This document shows positions 62,011 through 64,000 of a stretch of 64,000 nt of DNA, piece by piece. Every line of letters starts with the position of its first letter. Position 1 is the stretch's first letter. The stretch comes from Methanospirillum lacunae (GTDB lineage: Archaea; Halobacteriota; Methanomicrobia; Methanomicrobiales; Methanospirillaceae). The stretch lies in NCBI RefSeq assembly GCF_046195335.1, contig NZ_CP176093.1; one strand, 5' to 3'. Under the pieces are notes generated by a model. The model was not told where the DNA came from. It did no database searches and saw only the letters and a list, made by a program, of their open reading frames with translations. The position numbers and the translations under genes were made by a program.

Positions 62011-64000
62011 TTATCGACACGACCTGACCAGTTCAACCCTGGCATTATTCTTCTCTTCAATCAAGCGATCGATATATCTGGTCAGAATCTTCTCATCCCC
62101 GACCCCGTCTTCAAGATGCTTGTGAAGCTCAGAGATCATCCCTGCTCCGGCTGTTCTCTCAGCTATGAACGCACTAATATCCTTGAGACAGGGTGATGTT
62201 CTGACCGAATCAGACTGCACGTATGCTCTGGCATCGCTCTCGATTCTTTTGTAAACAGAAAGAGTATCCGCGATATCTTCGGTTTTCAGACACACAACTC
62301 CTGCCAGTTCACGCAGATACCGGGTTGTTGCTGATGCTGCAACCACAAGTGCAATGGCAATGAAGACCCGGTTCAAATCACTCCTTCTGGTAAGAAACCG
62401 TGAAATCCTACTTTCGGGAGCGATACGGTTGATGTACTGTGTCAACCATCTCCTGAACCTGGCACCAGGTCCGACTTCACTCTTTCCCGGATGGTAATCT
62501 CCTGACTGGATCAGATCCTCCCTGGATGCTGCGTGAAACTGGAGTGCCGCATACACAGCAGGGAGGATTAACCCCTCATCATACATCAGTCTGTACTGTT
62601 TCTGCTCAAATCTGAGGGCTTCCAGCCAGAAGAGTCTGATAATTTCCTTCCGGTCAGGATGCTTCCTTATCTCACTCCAGAAATCTCGGATCTTCTCCAT
62701 TCGGGATGCTGACATCTTCCTGTATTCCTTGATATATCTCATGCCAATATCATGATCGATGATATCGCTCATCGGTGAGTTCTGCAGGCTTTTCTCTCCT
62801 GACCGGCAGGTGACGAGATCGGTGTAAATTTCGTGAAACTGTTTTACGAGCCTTGTCTGGCCAAGACCAAGGTGATGGATCAGGGGACCGATTGTCAGGC
62901 CCTGGATGAGTATAGTAAACAGGACAACAGTTACAGAGAACTCAACGATTATGTCACGATACGGGAACGAGTACGGAAGAGAGAGTGAGAGGGCGATTGC
63001 TACCGCTCCCCGCAGACCTCCCCAGAAACTGATCACCTGGTACGAGAACGGAACTTTACGGGGAGTGAAGAGATTGTAAAAGCCGAATATGCCAAATACC
63101 GGGATAAGCCGTGCAAACGTAACCACTGCAACAAGGAGAATAACTCCGAGGATAGCTCCGCTCATGAACACGGAGAGATCCTGAAGTGATGCGATTGCTA
63201 TTCCAACCAGGAGAAAAATCAGACTGTTAGCCAGAAATCCGATATACTCCCAGAACCGGTTGAGATCCTCCCTACGGTCCGGCCCGATCCAGTCAGAAGC
63301 AGCTCGTGCAGCAAGACATCCACAGACCACAACGGCAATCACCCCGGAAAATCCGAGGATATGATCACTAATGAGATACGAGAGATACGCTGCAACCAAA
63401 GTTGCTGTCTGGTGAATGTGGGAATGGAGGGGGGTGCGTTTGAGAACACTCCTAATCAGGTATCCGGTGACTGCCCCGACCAGAATTCCACCGACAAATG
63501 AGATCAGCACCGAACTTGCAAACTGCATTGAAGTCTGTGAAAGTGAGATCTTCTGATCAAGCAGCGATGCACCGATGAGAGCAAGAATCATTTGAAACAT
63601 GACGATTGCAGCTGCATCGTTGAGAAGACTCTCTCCTTCAACCAGAATCTGAAGTCGTTTGGGCACTCCTATCTCCTTGAAGATGGAGATGACCGCTGCA
63701 GGATCGGTTGCCGAGATAAGGGCACCGAAGAGGAGGGCATAAAGGAGGGGCAGGGGAGAGAAGAGAAAGAGCAGTACACCGATAATGACTCCTGATACTA
63801 TCACCCCGATGATGGCAAGCCCTAGCACAGGAAAGAGATTTCTGCTCAGTAGCCTCGTGTTCAGGGCAATTGCTGACTCAAAGATCAGGAGAGGGAGGAA
63901 GAGATAGAGGATAATATCTGTGCTTGGGACCATCCCCTCAAACGACTTGAGCGAGGAGACATGAGGGACGATAATTGATGAAAAGACATAGCCTGTGATA
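62011..64000 (-). CDS. CPA1-type Na+/H+ antiporter (5' end outside window)
   Basis: The frame is open to the right edge; an ATG at 63933 is internal because in-frame codons continue upstream (VFSSIIVPHVSSLKSFEG). At least 660 residues are visible. The NhaP/NHE-type core includes LYLFLPLLIFESAIALNTRL, LLYALLFGALISATDPAAVI with the ion-binding ATDPA motif, LVEGESLLNDAAAIVMFQMI, then SFWGGLRGAVAIALSLSLPY. A long cytoplasmic C-terminal region (about the last 280 residues) is mostly helical. It exchanges sodium or potassium for protons across the membrane, supporting pH and ion homeostasis. It is transcribed toward the kinase pseudogene and convergent with it. Confidence 0.92.
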   Translation of the reverse strand, partial: ITGYVFSSIIVPHVSSLKSFEGMVPSTDIILYLFLPLLIFESAIALNTRLLSRNLFPVLGLAIIGVIVSGVIIGVLLFLFSPLPLLYALLFGALISATDPAAVISIFKEIGVPKRLQILVEGESLLNDAAAIVMFQMILALIGASLLDQKISLSQTSMQFASSVLISFVGGILVGAVTGYLIRSVLKRTPLHSHIHQTATLVAAYLSYLISDHILGFSGVIAVVVCGCLAARAASDWIGPDRREDLNRFWEYIGFLANSLIFLLVGIAIASLQDLSVFMSGAILGVILLVAVVTFARLIPVFGIFGFYNLFTPRKVPFSYQVISFWGGLRGAVAIALSLSLPYSFPYRDIIVEFSVTVVLFTILIQGLTIGPLIHHLGLGQTRLVKQFHEIYTDLVTCRSGEKSLQNSPMSDIIDHDIGMRYIKEYRKMSASRMEKIRDFWSEIRKHPDRKEIIRLFWLEALRFEQKQYRLMYDEGLILPAVYAALQFHAASREDLIQSGDYHPGKSEVGPGARFRRWLTQYINRIAPESRISRFLTRRSDLNRVFIAIALVVAASATTRYLRELAGVVCLKTEDIADTLSVYKRIESDARAYVQSDSVRTSPCLKDISAFIAERTAGAGMISELHKHLEDGVGDEKILTRYIDRLIEEKNNARVELVRSCR

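Noticed and set aside
1..64000. tRNA genes and CRISPR arrays
   Set aside because: No cloverleaf with a GTTCGA-type T-loop outside coding sequence and no regularly spaced repeats were found by reading; a covariance-model scan would be needed to exclude tRNA fully.

Overview
The window looks like a chromosome segment of a hydrogenotrophic methanogen of the Methanomicrobiales, most likely Methanospirillum or a close relative. This is inferred from gene content: many PAS, HTH-PAS and methanogen-type (RHDILN) sensor kinases, large MCPs with CheW partners, corrinoid and UroD-type methyl-transfer proteins, DUF1847 and iron-sulfur flavoproteins, together with archaeal TATA-type promoters and poly-T terminators. 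No rRNA, tRNA or CRISPR array was seen. The genus is not proven from this sequence.

Layout. 1-5983: the tail of a metal/cobalamin-type binding protein, a broken MCP tail, a family 17 glycosyl hydrolase, an iron-sulfur flavoprotein divergent from an HxlR regulator, and a three-gene NMT1/Tau-type ABC importer whose binding protein has its lobes in swapped order. 6190-17043: an accessory island, all on the minus strand, holding a HEPN/MNT toxin-antitoxin pair, a ruined DUF1156 defence methylase, a SIR2-domain protein, an AlbA_2/RecG-like regulator, hicB beside a nonsense-mutated hicA, a nuclease-like/primase-helicase/membrane-protein replication module, and two unknown genes. The 3' end of the membrane-protein gene occurs three times, in one orientation, and borders the defence modules like the scars of repeated insertions. 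17431-21486: a TPR protein, a small secreted protein, a group II intron with its reverse transcriptase, and a second HxlR regulator.

21584-38423: signal-transduction genes. These are DUF1847, two histidine kinases with an ABC_sub_bind-type sensor domain, a papain-like protease, a lone receiver protein, two HTH-multi-PAS proteins, an MCP and an MCP pseudogene. 38500-49499: a chemotaxis block of three MCP-CheW pairs. Two of the pairs are a segmental duplication of soluble poly-HAMP receptors, and an orphan branched-chain-type binding protein is transcribed the other way between them. No CheA, CheY, CheB or CheR lies in the window.

49757-53650: a compact operon of a corrinoid protein, a UroD/MtaA-like protein that lacks the usual zinc ligands, and a histidine kinase with a DUF1638-like N-terminus. 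I regard this as the best candidate for an undescribed system, a methyl-corrinoid state or methyl-donor sensor wired to a kinase. 53879-57014: a second iron-sulfur flavoprotein, a flavin reductase and a second metal/cobalamin-type binding protein, paralogous to the one at the left edge. 57384-61913: a seven-PAS sensor whose PocR and kinase half has decayed through several frameshifts. 62011-64000: a CPA1-type Na+/H+ antiporter that runs off the right edge.
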